From NCBI GenBank assembly GCA_018065085.1, contig JAGHUA010000005.1:1-64000 (forward strand): 64,000 nt of DNA. The letters are read 5' to 3'. Of the stretch, positions 28,001 to 37,584 are shown piece after piece (the first letter of the stretch is position 1; every line of letters begins with the position of its first letter). The notes beneath the pieces were generated by a model. The model was not told the DNA's origin. It saw nothing but the letters and a program-made list of their open reading frames with translations, and searched no databases. A program made the position numbers and the translations under genes. The stretch comes from Candidatus Liminaster caballi (GTDB lineage: Bacteria > Bacteroidota > Bacteroidia > Bacteroidales > UBA3663).

Positions 28001-31000
28001 GAGGACTGCCGTGTAGTCATTTCGCCATGGGCTCAGGTTACTGCCAATGACGGTATCTCCATCAAGGGTAATGGCAAGACCCAGCCAGACGGATCTGTAT
28101 TGAAGGATAGTACATTCGCCAAGGGCAGCTATGTTCCAACCGAATATCTTGACCTTTTGAAGGACAAGAATACTGATGCAGCTCAGTGGGCAAAGCTCTC
28201 TGATGCCGGTGTCACCGTGCGTAATGCTGTATTCGCCGGCGGTAACGTCAGCGCGGGTTCGGATAAGGTTTATGCCAATGCCTACACTGTCTTCGGCAAC
28301 GCCACTGCTTCGGTCAACGATATCTTCTTCCGAGACTTTATTTCCATCGGCACAGAACATACCGGTGGTATCTATGGCGATGGCAACCTTACGTTCGTCG
28401 ATGGATACCGAGAACTGAACATCACCAACTATGGCACAGACTACTATGGTCAGCAGGACCACATCACGCTCGATCAGTATAATGCCATGAACGACCGCGA
28501 GCGCGCCTACTTTGAGTTGGAATATCAAACCAGTTCTGATCACACAGATTATTTCTATACTTGTAACACCCCGGGCAACTACGGTGGAAAAGATTATACC
28601 CGCGGTCAGCACATTACAAGAGATGAATTTGATAAATTGCTGGCTGAAGGAGTTGAAGGAATGAATGCCACCAACTGGACAGAAGGAAGCAAGCATTATG
28701 CCGCAGGCGACAAGATTAAGGAGAGCGAGTGGGACAAACTGTCATCAACAGAGCAGGAAAATTGGGTAATGTTCGGTTTCTGTTCAATCTATGCCGGACG
28801 ATTGCTCAACTCCATCCAGCGCGCCGACTTCTGCGGTGTGTTTGGTAGCCGACTCGTACTTCAGGGCGCACAGGACCGTGTGCCAGAGGTTGTCGATTAC
28901 ACTCAATATACACTCAACCGTGTGGGCGAGCTCTCGCTCAATAAAGCAGAATATGAAGGAAAGTCAACGACCGGACTTACCAACGAGCAGTTGCATCACG
29001 GCAACTACTTCGGCATGTACAACATCGTGAACTATCTTGGAGCTATTACTTCAGATGTATCATTCGAAGACGTACGTGTCACCGACAACAATGACTCTGG
29101 CTACAAGGATCCTGTCGGTGATAAAGCATACGGTACTGCCTCCTACTACGACTGGAAACTTGCTCATCAGGCTGACAAGAAGCGTAATAACGGTACTGCT
29201 CATAACACAGTGGCACTTGCAGCTGGTGTTTACCTTGAAATCATCAAGGAGCCCACAACCCCAGATCCGAATGCCGAGAGGGAATACGGTTACATCACGG
29301 GCATCGTTCAGCTCGATCTTATCAATGTGAAACCAGGCCTCGGTGGCGGCTATGTTTATGCAAAGAACGAACACGGTGCTCGTTCGGGCAACCCTGGTGC
29401 TCACCAGAATCTCTCAGTTTATAACCATGCCGCCGTCAACAACTCTGCATGGACATACGACGAAGGAAACCGCCAGTTGGTAGAGACCTCCGGCAACTTT
29501 ATCCACAACGTCAAGCAGATTGTCGATGACTGTTATCCTGCCGGTGGCCGCTGGGATGACTACAACCGAGCCCCAGCCCACTACTGGTACATCCGTGGTG
29601 AATTCTACGTTTACGACCAGTATATATCAGCATTTACAGGTTCCTCGACAGCATACTCTGAGAATATCAATCTGCCTCTCACCATCACTGCCGGTGCTAA
29701 CGGTCGTCTCGACCTTATCGACATCAAGCAGAACTTCTATGCTTATTATAAAGAAGACGGAATTCCTCTCGGCGCCAACGATGCTATTGTGCTCAATGGT
29801 GTAACATACGGACTCAACGACTTGATCAGCTACTGGGACTACATGCAGCTTAGCGATACGCAGCAGAGGCATTTCGTTAATGAGACCTACGTAGCCACTA
29901 TGGACTACTGCACAAGCGACGGCGGCCCCGTCTTTGAGAAGGGCGAAGTCATCCTGCCAGCCGAGTATGAACGCAGGAAGACCGACAACCACTACTACGA
30001 TCCAGAGGAGATCACCACCAACCCTGAGACACTCGAACAGCACATGAAGGAAATCCTGATTAGCGATGTCTTCCATGTGTCGAATGCCGTCAGTCACGAT
30101 AATGGCTATGTGCTGGCTGTTAAGCTCGATAATCCAGGAACGTGGGACAGTTGGTATGTTCCTCAGTCGAATGGTGAGAAGATCAGCCAGAAGCAATACA
30201 GCGAACTTAATCACAGCAGCCAATCTAACTACACTATGGGTCCAACCTACTACACCACAGAAGGCGGTGTCTATGGTCAGCATGCATACGTGCTCGACGA
30301 CATTGTCACAAAGAGTGTCGTAGATGCTTATAGCACCATCAACTCCCATGACCTTGCAGATCTTGAGGCTGCCGGCAAGCATCAGGCAACGGTTAGTCCT
30401 GCCTACGTATCGCTCGCCGCTGCCACATACGACTATGATGGCCAGCACAAGACTGTCCAGGCTGGCGTGGGCATCTCTGCCTATGAATATAATTCGCTCA
30501 GCGACGCCAACCAGGCCAAGTTCTCGCCTGCATACCAGTGTACCAGCACCTTCGTTGAGGATGCTGCCACAAGTCTGTATATCTACTTTGGAGAATTGAT
30601 TCCAGTTACTAAATATCAGGAACTCCAAAACAAGCTTAGAGATGAGTATCTGGAGGAGAATCCTGGTGAAACCGACTTAGCCAATGAGTATGCACAGCAA
30701 CAGATGAACAACCACTTCGACAAGGCATCCATTGTCACCGAGGCAGGTCTCTATGGCGGTCAGTATTTCCAGGCCAACCATAACTACCGTGCACTTGACA
30801 CTTGGGCTACATTGTCGAAGGAAGACCGCACGCACTTTAATTTCCGCTACGATGCGCTCGATGCTCTCCTGCTGCCAACCTATCCTGCCACAGGCGAGGA
30901 AGGCCCGGGCAATAACAACGTCAACCAATATGATGGTCCATATTGGGATCCTGTGACTGGATGGACAGAAAAGAAGGTCTATGGTGCCAAGCAGCCGATT

Positions 31001-34000
31001 GACTACCAGGCCAAGTACGAAGGAAGCGACCCTCTCACATGGACTGATCATGACGGCAATGATCATACATTGAATAATACCGATGATCCGTTAGACCGAG
31101 TGGACTACGAGAACCTGCCAAACGAACGCCGTCACTACAGTTCGTTCAAGGTTCTGGATTCAGAGGTTGACACGCCATTCTACATCGTAAAGGAATCATT
31201 CATCTCCGGTGGTAGTAACTATGCTGCAGGTAGGGTTATCACAGAGGAAATCTACAACACTTTCGATACTCAGCGAAAGAATAAAGTGCAAATCTACACT
31301 CCTACGGAAGCAGGCACATACTATATCTGCCGTGACCAATATACTGTCAATGAGAAGGGTGAGGGTGTGTCTGTAAGAGATATCCGTTCTGGCGGCATAG
31401 AATACAACACCAATGATGTGGTTCCAAGCGGTGTCATCATCAAAGCTGACAACTACAGTAATCTTGTCAACAGGCAAACAGCGCATTTTACTATCCACGG
31501 CATTTCGCCTACTGAGACCTCGACATTCTATGTTAACCGCGAGTCGAACGTATTCGATCTCACAAAGGATCGTATCGTCACCGTCATCTACCAGTACAAG
31601 TACGAAGAAAGTGATGAGACCGGCAACAACGTAGAGGAAATCACCGAACGTCACGTTGTCAACATCCACATCACCTTCAAGTCGGGTGTGCCAACCATCG
31701 GCAAGCTGCAGGAGCCATCTATCGTGCTTCCTGGCGAGACCGTCGGTTTGAAGTCTCCTAACGTAACACCTGGTGCATACGAGATTCTTGGCGGTGGCTG
31801 GGAGCTCTTCACCACACCAGAGGATGCCGAAAAGCATCAGAATGGTAAGGCCTATGTCAACAACGCTACGCAGATGTATTGGTATCAGGACGGCTATTAT
31901 GTAGCATACTATGCCAAGACATATCTGGGTAAGACATACTCGAACTCTGTTAAGTTCAAGGTAGCTAACTACCACGACATCGCCGATGTCATGGCAGATA
32001 CCGAGAACTTCATGTTCATCGACCATAAGGACGTTAAGCGCAACTCGAAGATCTACATCGACAACAGCTACACCGATGAGAATCCGGATGCGACTAAGAG
32101 CGAGATCGATATGCTCTATGACCTTTTCGACAAGACATTGAACAAGGAAGAAAACAAGAAGCCGGTTCTGGTCGATGTTCAGGAAACAGATGCAAACGGT
32201 CCATTATATTATGAGACCGACAGCTATGGCAACAAACTGAACACAACGACAAATACACCTTCTCCATACCCTGTCTATAGACAAGAGACTCAGTATGTAC
32301 AGAAGATCAGCGACCACGCCCGCAACTGTGCCAACCTCGACTTCTTCCTCAATGAGGATGTGAAGAGCATTAAGTCAGAATCAGAAGGATGGACACCTAT
32401 CGGATCTGTCAATGACAACTTATGCTTCATGGGCACGCTCCACGGTATGGGCCACACCATCAACGGTCTTGACAATTCGCTCTTCGAGAACCTTTGTGGC
32501 TACGTTTATAACCTTGGTGTCACCGGATCGTTCACCAAGTCGGGCGTTGCCGACCGCGTGAGTGATGGAACAGTGCCAGATACGGGCAACCCAGATCCTG
32601 AGAACTATGTTGCTCCTACCGTTATCCACGGACACGTCAACAGTAGCTGGATTTATACAAGTGCCGACCCAGCCGATGTTTCTACGGCTTCTGCCAATCC
32701 TGCCGACCTCTACTATCCTGTAGTAGGTACGCCTAACGACCTTATGGCAGGACGCGATGGCGATGGCAATGTGACAGATATGCTTGCAGTTGTAGGCGGC
32801 ATGCACACCCTCAACTGCTACTATCCTGAAGGATCTGGTTATCCGGAGTCGCACACCCACGGCGAAACTGCAAACTCTGCTACTCTCCGCCAGTTCAACA
32901 ACGGTGAGGTTGCTTACAACCTGAATGGCTTCTACCTCAACAAGCGCTATTCAGATGCCGTGCTTACAGAGGCAAGCATCCCAGAAGAAACCACATCTCC
33001 AACCACAGGCGACAATGCTGTATATAAGTATTGGAAGCAGGATTCCGACGGCAACTTAATCCGCACCGGCTCTGATGCTCCTGCCACGGGCTATTACCTT
33101 GGCGGTGGCAGTATGCACGCCTACGACGGCAAGAATCTCGGCTACGTCGAGCGTCTTTTCGCCGATGGAGACTTCGTCTATAAGTACGGAACTATTCCTA
33201 TTGTGACTAACGAACGATACAGCACATCTGAGAGTCGTTACCTGCCTGTATGGCCTGATGACTATCTGTTCTTTGGCCAGACATTGACATACGGTTACGA
33301 TGAGATCAATCGTCCATACGAACCTCTGCCATCGCACATCCGCAAGACTGTTTCTATCGATGGTTCAGGCAAGGATAACCGTCTGCTCACCACCAATCAG
33401 AACAACATCATTTATCGCGTCCCGGCTTATTACCGTAGCAGCGAGAAGAGCTGGATCCACTTCAATCCTTATTCCGTCTTCGCTGAGAAGATGAAGTCAG
33501 GCTTCACACTCAGTCAGGCAGATCAGGATCGAGGACTTACTCCAGCCGTGCTCGATGGCGGCATGATTCATCCAGGCCTCACAGCCATCGACTTCTCGGG
33601 CTTCAACGACCGAGCCATCATGACTGCCGAGCATAAGTTCCAGTCTGTTCCAAACAGCTTGGCATTCAGCAATGGTTCACGTTATATCAGCAGCAAGCCT
33701 GGATATGAGGCTAAATATGCGCCACTCAATGATGGCACATACTTTGGTCCTATCACCGACTACACAGTCCTGATGGATATCGAGACTCACGATATCACAC
33801 AGAACCTTCTCGCCTACGCTCCTACTGCTTCATGGAGTGGAGGTACGGCCAATACTCTCTCTGTGCTTCAGGGCTATTTCAAAGAACCAGAATATTCAGC
33901 ACACTATTCTGATGATAAATATCGCAAGGTCGATGCCGTTAATCCATCTACAGTCTCAAGTGTCCATGGTCACCTTGTCATGAAGGAGAACACCACAGAC

Positions 34001-35239
34001 GCTCGCCACTACTACTATGCAGCCTCTGACCACTTCCTCGTCGATAAGCAGGACTTCAATGCCCCTATCGAGTACGAGTTTATTCCAGCAAAGGGCGAGC
34101 ATACGAAATATCGTATGTGGTATCAGCGCACGCCAGAACTCTATGCCAACCTCAGCCAGGGTTGGGAAGGTATTTCAATCCCATTCTCTGCCGAACTTGT
34201 TTCCACACAGCAGAAGGGTGAGATCACACACTTCTATAACTCTGCACCCGGCGCCGCTTACAATGCCGGAAAGACTTCCGGTCACGAATACTGGCTCCGC
34301 GAGTTCACTGAGGTGGTTAAGAGCACAGATAGCGATCCTTCGGCCAATCCTGATATCACCACGGCCATCATGAACTATCCTGTTGAAGGCACAGATGGCA
34401 ATAAGTCAGTCACCAACACCTTCCTCTGGGATTACTATTACAATGCCGATGGCATCGATGCCAATGGCGACCTCTATAAGAAGACAGATGGCACCATTGT
34501 ACAGGATGACACTCGTACATATTATAGTAACACACGCACGTATGATAACTATCCGCTCTCTATGGCAGGCAAACCATATATCATTGGATTCCCTGGCAGC
34601 CGTTATTATGAGTTCGACCTTAGCGGCACATTCGTACCTCAGAATTCCGGCTCGACAACGCCAGCCAAGCTTGATGCTCAGACCGTCAGCTTCGTGTCTG
34701 AAACGGGCATCACAATCCATGTGAGCGATGACGAACTTGACGACTCATGGACCAATGGTACATTCAGGGATTACACATTCGCGCCGAACTACCTCAACGA
34801 CGTGGCACCTGTCAGCCAAGCCGACGGAGACGCGTTCTTTGTGCTCAACGCTACAGGTTCTTCGTTCGACAAGACTACAGAAAGCATGACCGATGCCGAG
34901 CGCACAGTCTCGGCCTTCCGTCCATACTTTGCCTATGTCAAGCCTTCGGCAACTCCTGCACCTTCAGTTCGAAGCATTGTCTTCGGCATGGCCAACGACA
35001 CTCAGTTCGAACCAGATCAGGAGACCATCGGCAAGCTCTCTGGCAAACTCGATATTTATGCTAAGCGAGGCAGGATTATTGTTGAGTCAAATCTTGCTCA
35101 CAATACAGTAGTCAATATCTTTAATATCTCTGGTGTTTGCATTGCCAACTTCACGATTGCCCCAGGCGAGACCATCGTCCAGCCTGTCGATCAGTCAGGA
35201 GTTTATGTTGTCAACACCCAGAAACTGCTTGTGAAGTAG
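22082..35239 (+). CDS. Giant secreted YGGG-repeat protein with T9SS sorting domain
   Basis: A 4385-residue exoprotein. There is a signal peptide at about 1-33 (ending PAEAQ). Residues about 40-1905 hold about 42 units of the form V/I/L-Y/F-G-G-G/N, each followed by a strand-rich stretch of 20-60 residues, as in a beta-solenoid. Residues 1920-1939 form a CxxC-x12-CxxC zinc ribbon. About 2125-3145 carry a second repeat type (G-x-x-I-x-x-x-x-Y-x-x-L). About 3195-3300 look Ig-like, and near 3430-3490 lies a GLUG-like segment. The end (about 4318-4385) is a T9SS type A sorting domain (VVNIFNISG, GVYVV). It is probably a cell-surface adhesin or scaffold. No enzyme domain was recognised. Confidence 0.8.
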   Translation: MTKPTSYNLSLRAISLWLMTALLTLATPPAEAQTNGAIHIGGKVYGGGKEGAIGTSNTTDACLTEADSTQVTVTNNTLVVSDVQVHSGNIKTVFGGGEQGRSYGKTSVSVSGGTIGIDGDADLANGNVFGAGDGCKAHVYGGSSLLVTGGTIKQSVYGGGNEADLMGSTLLTLRGGTYVGAVYGGAKLANIFGRTFINVDGENATNDLHIIDVYGGNDIAGEIQPSEHWTWTQKATVEASLPTLYDGTTFALANTPNLTKKPTDVVDGVTLVNGSWNAFVLATKGTTYKTLIDNVYGGGNGDYDYASNMVAGKETNPYAGKSKPVIGKTYLQLEGGMYGSVYGGGNAATVAQSTDICLINDTEASKDYLLPLGNLDNPDDPDHPTTTSLARFSPDYQFNRVFGGNNKEPMAIRPNWYLEKASVNNLYSGGNAGAMTYFYQTSTGGAQSLAGKAGILIHIASDDMTVNNVYGGCRMADVDPNAHQGRDMTINAETIDGYSFPQNYAARVLISGGKINNVYGGNDVSGIVYYGSDVEIRSSIIGNVYGAGNGSYAYTDNANLKDDPIWGDYYYDPGTRTSAEALNIHRPNASTSLVHIIGTDAEHPTYIGGGVYCGGNSATLRANINNHETTYGDLAGATANLKLGSYVIADKVFLGSNGENMVKSETANDLLQIYKNGPAGYDSSLGKFNTMDLTTTADFEDYMRGVEVAIRPTVTFDAGYEPHSTKIGSLYGGGNVGSMTSAGTFKLTFLDLLVIYDKLVGGCNNANVAKTEYNAFHMGGLTNNTSLENGNKVQLDIAGVQLEPRKLTYNPGDNTFSFDWNVEDIAGTSPAEQMLVGANIYGGCYSSGYVNGGVDINISKNAISDDVFTNSGVTFNAVRDDVLASTLAAYGGGYGQETEIWGNVSIDITENGQIMKAYGGGEMGVVGKLKRNADGIFLTDIVQEWYSHTVFEDVHGYNTPVTEYDSKDHSVAKFSETYNAIVNLNANLLADNKLNVAKLYGGGFQGTISGNTTVNLNRGRVYDAFGGASNADIIGHTEMYVGKTSAPQVTNNVYGANDFGGLIVGHKTHLVDNNKDGDSNDAMEKIVAQSYVEYNSGKISGNIFGGPCGAYEYDDDRYFEWDLSDPLNPAKGSARYVCKPQLLEDLLTAGMLTPLSGAGYAANSFVNVISQSTLDNDVISGYIFGAGQGLKGHINLADERGSYVRLMSATKSQRTTGELSHRVYGAGFCSNTNRSLVDAHTGYFGSLFGGAHGITYQELTTMELTNPEGHYETNYMGFRSAVRLYEMTNNQMDIYGGGANAGAQETGVVLNGGEARYIYGASFAQGISYASSVEIPETSTSRAKAIFGGAEGGSDAYPCDAYNTFVTWKSPNARVQDAIYGGNNAYRMTRNAYISVSTPVKNFEDKLTNVFGGGYGENTVTLYTNVSLLQGAQVANVYGGGNNGQVLDTPSFRYYLDDGQMQCVDGHTKLDAEGKKIYPASLDITADTPDKDKLYGYQKYLRDSEVIGFHNWIVQNCWKPDPVTGQYQYDSRNQPLGSYTANAHGHAHPVYFLSTQMDDMKNTNVFINKGAIVAENAYGGGLGEKATVSGETSVKLLGGTVRGDIYGGGYGGHVEEYPHLIYPAGGQHEMTLSATNVNMQGGISRNVYGGGLNGRVTGSTNVILGTKDEHEFDFYGTHISGDNEHKIIYGDPIVERSLYGGGQMGPVHGTAYLTLNQGHIGYKYDASHETSPGVSNADCYVENLDLNDPDDRLLDQNGNAFGAGYGEGASVDVTYVNIYGGTIRNSLYGGGEIAAVGRAVMETVGAHPVVDHIDVPGRTHIYMYKGLVQGDVFGGGRGYSYDLTGNEIIGKTLYTDGYVFGTTDVEVRGGTVGTPETVADGHGNVFGGGNIGYCFTDAVKHGKRGDGGGEGRYYTNAWKCDKCGYIDYEHNSPRVCGNCHKSFSATDATFQTTFTQVNAQGTTADVTNESILSEDCRVVISPWAQVTANDGISIKGNGKTQPDGSVLKDSTFAKGSYVPTEYLDLLKDKNTDAAQWAKLSDAGVTVRNAVFAGGNVSAGSDKVYANAYTVFGNATASVNDIFFRDFISIGTEHTGGIYGDGNLTFVDGYRELNITNYGTDYYGQQDHITLDQYNAMNDRERAYFELEYQTSSDHTDYFYTCNTPGNYGGKDYTRGQHITRDEFDKLLAEGVEGMNATNWTEGSKHYAAGDKIKESEWDKLSSTEQENWVMFGFCSIYAGRLLNSIQRADFCGVFGSRLVLQGAQDRVPEVVDYTQYTLNRVGELSLNKAEYEGKSTTGLTNEQLHHGNYFGMYNIVNYLGAITSDVSFEDVRVTDNNDSGYKDPVGDKAYGTASYYDWKLAHQADKKRNNGTAHNTVALAAGVYLEIIKEPTTPDPNAEREYGYITGIVQLDLINVKPGLGGGYVYAKNEHGARSGNPGAHQNLSVYNHAAVNNSAWTYDEGNRQLVETSGNFIHNVKQIVDDCYPAGGRWDDYNRAPAHYWYIRGEFYVYDQYISAFTGSSTAYSENINLPLTITAGANGRLDLIDIKQNFYAYYKEDGIPLGANDAIVLNGVTYGLNDLISYWDYMQLSDTQQRHFVNETYVATMDYCTSDGGPVFEKGEVILPAEYERRKTDNHYYDPEEITTNPETLEQHMKEILISDVFHVSNAVSHDNGYVLAVKLDNPGTWDSWYVPQSNGEKISQKQYSELNHSSQSNYTMGPTYYTTEGGVYGQHAYVLDDIVTKSVVDAYSTINSHDLADLEAAGKHQATVSPAYVSLAAATYDYDGQHKTVQAGVGISAYEYNSLSDANQAKFSPAYQCTSTFVEDAATSLYIYFGELIPVTKYQELQNKLRDEYLEENPGETDLANEYAQQQMNNHFDKASIVTEAGLYGGQYFQANHNYRALDTWATLSKEDRTHFNFRYDALDALLLPTYPATGEEGPGNNNVNQYDGPYWDPVTGWTEKKVYGAKQPIDYQAKYEGSDPLTWTDHDGNDHTLNNTDDPLDRVDYENLPNERRHYSSFKVLDSEVDTPFYIVKESFISGGSNYAAGRVITEEIYNTFDTQRKNKVQIYTPTEAGTYYICRDQYTVNEKGEGVSVRDIRSGGIEYNTNDVVPSGVIIKADNYSNLVNRQTAHFTIHGISPTETSTFYVNRESNVFDLTKDRIVTVIYQYKYEESDETGNNVEEITERHVVNIHITFKSGVPTIGKLQEPSIVLPGETVGLKSPNVTPGAYEILGGGWELFTTPEDAEKHQNGKAYVNNATQMYWYQDGYYVAYYAKTYLGKTYSNSVKFKVANYHDIADVMADTENFMFIDHKDVKRNSKIYIDNSYTDENPDATKSEIDMLYDLFDKTLNKEENKKPVLVDVQETDANGPLYYETDSYGNKLNTTTNTPSPYPVYRQETQYVQKISDHARNCANLDFFLNEDVKSIKSESEGWTPIGSVNDNLCFMGTLHGMGHTINGLDNSLFENLCGYVYNLGVTGSFTKSGVADRVSDGTVPDTGNPDPENYVAPTVIHGHVNSSWIYTSADPADVSTASANPADLYYPVVGTPNDLMAGRDGDGNVTDMLAVVGGMHTLNCYYPEGSGYPESHTHGETANSATLRQFNNGEVAYNLNGFYLNKRYSDAVLTEASIPEETTSPTTGDNAVYKYWKQDSDGNLIRTGSDAPATGYYLGGGSMHAYDGKNLGYVERLFADGDFVYKYGTIPIVTNERYSTSESRYLPVWPDDYLFFGQTLTYGYDEINRPYEPLPSHIRKTVSIDGSGKDNRLLTTNQNNIIYRVPAYYRSSEKSWIHFNPYSVFAEKMKSGFTLSQADQDRGLTPAVLDGGMIHPGLTAIDFSGFNDRAIMTAEHKFQSVPNSLAFSNGSRYISSKPGYEAKYAPLNDGTYFGPITDYTVLMDIETHDITQNLLAYAPTASWSGGTANTLSVLQGYFKEPEYSAHYSDDKYRKVDAVNPSTVSSVHGHLVMKENTTDARHYYYAASDHFLVDKQDFNAPIEYEFIPAKGEHTKYRMWYQRTPELYANLSQGWEGISIPFSAELVSTQQKGEITHFYNSAPGAAYNAGKTSGHEYWLREFTEVVKSTDSDPSANPDITTAIMNYPVEGTDGNKSVTNTFLWDYYYNADGIDANGDLYKKTDGTIVQDDTRTYYSNTRTYDNYPLSMAGKPYIIGFPGSRYYEFDLSGTFVPQNSGSTTPAKLDAQTVSFVSETGITIHVSDDELDDSWTNGTFRDYTFAPNYLNDVAPVSQADGDAFFVLNATGSSFDKTTESMTDAERTVSAFRPYFAYVKPSATPAPSVRSIVFGMANDTQFEPDQETIGKLSGKLDIYAKRGRIIVESNLAHNTVVNIFNISGVCIANFTIAPGETIVQPVDQSGVYVVNTQKLLVK

Positions 35240-35309
35240 TACGTAGTAGATAAAAAATATTTTAATAATAGGAAACGATATACAGTTGCATCAAAATAAA
35301 ACAAACAAT

Positions 35310-37493
35310 ATGACCAAACAAAATATGAACATATCCCGTATAGTGACACTTCTCTTCATCATAGTGATGAGTATAGGTAACGTGTGGGCACAAAGTACCG
35401 ACTCCTATGATTACGATGGCGATGGTAATTACGAAACCTATAATGTGGTGTATCTGAACCTTGGAAGCGGAAATGACAATAACGATGGTAGTGCCACGAA
35501 CAAAGCCGTGAAAACATGGGCGAAAGCCTACAGCAAGCTCCCTGCCTACACTGGCACTACCGATGCCGACCGTGATTATGCATGGGATCATAATATCATT
35601 GTGGTGTGCGATGCAAGCAATAACCAATTAAACACACTTAGCGTTACCAACAAAGCACCTGCGACTATCACTGGTGTTTGGCCTTGGACAGCAGCGAATA
35701 CTACTGCGAGCAACGTAAAAACAAAAGGCGGCGCTGTGTATGTAAACACGGGAAATGACACAGGTGGTCCGTCATTGGGCATGGATACCAAGTTTAAGTA
35801 TCTGCGTTTTCGCAGTCAGATAGTGGGAAGCCAAACTGGACAGGCATACCTGCAGTGTTACCTACATGATGTGACGTTCGATGTAGGGTGTGTGATGGAT
35901 GAAATTGCCGTTGATCTTATCGTAGATAATGGAGCGACAAAAGGGAACAAAGCACCGGACTTGCATCTGATGATGTATGCTAATACGCACAATTTCACAA
36001 ATACAACAGATGGTGGGTGGCCAGCACAGACAAAGCCGATGGTGCTGACTATCAAATCGGGTAAGATAGGCCGTCTGCTGAGTTGCCGTATTACAGGAAC
36101 TGCTGATGCTGATATTAAGAAACGCTATGTTGTGGGTAATCCAAGTCACCCCTTGACGGCAATCTTGAATTTGGATATTGACCCTAACACGTCAGAGGGA
36201 GATTGGAACTCTAAAAATTATACCAACGATATTGAGTTCTGCTGTGCTGGAGCAACCCAGGGAATAGAATATTGCGACATCAAGTTCAATATCAAGCGAG
36301 GAAAGATAGGCACGCTAGTATCTGCCTGTCAGGGTATGTCTATAACAAATACTAAGAATAATGGTGTAAAACTCTCCAATTCAACTTTCTGCGGCAGAAC
36401 CGAGGTAAATCTCATCCCGAACAATGATGACAACGACATCACTATCAATCGCTACTATGGTGCCTGCCTTGGCCGATCGCAGCCCAGTCCTACTAGTACG
36501 ACCAATGGCATCGCCAATACTGCTTTCTATGGTAGAAGCACATTGAATATGTATGGTGGAAAGATAAATAATGGCGTGTTTATCTCTGCTGGTGGTGTAA
36601 GTGGTCTTCAGAGTACTGATGGTCTCCATCACACATGCGATCAGTACATCCCATACCTTGATAATTCAGCTGATAAGAATTACCCCTACATGGGCATCAA
36701 ATATCAGCCGTATGATGCCTCGAAGACCATTGCCAAAGTGACAACCATCATGAATGGCACTCCCGAGGTGATAGACCTCGCAGAAACCATTACTACAATG
36801 AATATCTATGGTGGCGAGATTAAAGGTGGTATCTATGGTGGCAGTTATGGTTACTCCGATGTGTTGAGAATCCAGTGTGCTATGGAGCAGGCCGGTTCTC
36901 TATGGGGAGATACGCATGTCAACATCTATGGAGGTAAGATCTCCGGCGGTGTTTATGGCGGTGGCCAAGGTTCGGCTGATTTCTATAATCTGGCTACTTC
37001 TACTGCGGATAAAAATAAGTTCACTACCGTAGCCTCTGTTTATGGTAATACCAATGTAAACATCTATGGTGGAGAAATTGATGGCGACATCTATGGTGGC
37101 GGTATGGGTTTGAATAGTCAAGCTGCTGGTTCGGGATCTGTAATAAGTTTCGATACTTCAACGCCGGTAACACTTGTTGCCAACGAATTCCAGAATATCG
37201 CCAAGGTCTATGGTAATACCAACGTTACCATCGATCCTAAAATTCTCAAGCCATTTAATGAATGGGCAGTTCCTAATGTTCCTGAATTCACAGGTCCTAA
37301 TGAAAGTTGGACCTACGAAGGCAATATTTACGGCGGCGGCGCCCTTGGTGCAGTGGAAGGCAACACCAACGTCATTATTAAGGGTGGCATCATCACCGGC
37401 AATGTCTTTGGTGCAGGCGAGGGCGAAGGCGGTCATCCTGACAAAGCCAAGGTAACTGGCAACACCAACGTGACGGTAGGAGTGGAGCCGTAG
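35310..37493 (+). CDS. Secreted YGGG-repeat protein, smaller paralogue
   Basis: The ATG at 35310 gives 727 residues; another ATG follows five codons later. A signal peptide ends near GNVWAQ. Residues about 25-400 look like a parallel beta-helix domain with DGDG and SGNDNNDGSA loops. From about 410 on come YGGG-type units (IYGGEIKGGIYGGSYGY, VYGGGQGS, IYGGGMG). The protein ends at VTGNTNVTVGVEP with no T9SS tail. The 901-frame relative downstream ends in the same type of motif, so the end is probably natural. It lies 70 bases after the giant gene, same direction. Confidence 0.75.
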   Translation: MTKQNMNISRIVTLLFIIVMSIGNVWAQSTDSYDYDGDGNYETYNVVYLNLGSGNDNNDGSATNKAVKTWAKAYSKLPAYTGTTDADRDYAWDHNIIVVCDASNNQLNTLSVTNKAPATITGVWPWTAANTTASNVKTKGGAVYVNTGNDTGGPSLGMDTKFKYLRFRSQIVGSQTGQAYLQCYLHDVTFDVGCVMDEIAVDLIVDNGATKGNKAPDLHLMMYANTHNFTNTTDGGWPAQTKPMVLTIKSGKIGRLLSCRITGTADADIKKRYVVGNPSHPLTAILNLDIDPNTSEGDWNSKNYTNDIEFCCAGATQGIEYCDIKFNIKRGKIGTLVSACQGMSITNTKNNGVKLSNSTFCGRTEVNLIPNNDDNDITINRYYGACLGRSQPSPTSTTNGIANTAFYGRSTLNMYGGKINNGVFISAGGVSGLQSTDGLHHTCDQYIPYLDNSADKNYPYMGIKYQPYDASKTIAKVTTIMNGTPEVIDLAETITTMNIYGGEIKGGIYGGSYGYSDVLRIQCAMEQAGSLWGDTHVNIYGGKISGGVYGGGQGSADFYNLATSTADKNKFTTVASVYGNTNVNIYGGEIDGDIYGGGMGLNSQAAGSGSVISFDTSTPVTLVANEFQNIAKVYGNTNVTIDPKILKPFNEWAVPNVPEFTGPNESWTYEGNIYGGGALGAVEGNTNVIIKGGIITGNVFGAGEGEGGHPDKAKVTGNTNVTVGVEP

Positions 37494-37584
37494 CGCCATA
37501 ATAGACGACAACCATAGGCCTTAATAGATGATTGAAGACGGTCTTAATAGAAGATAAAAAAAAGGATAAGTAAAAAGACGAGTA

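Noticed and set aside
29627..30628. Long antisense frames inside the giant gene (also 25739-26482 and 31196-32026)
   Set aside because: All lie wholly within the strongly supported repeat protein and mirror its biased codons.
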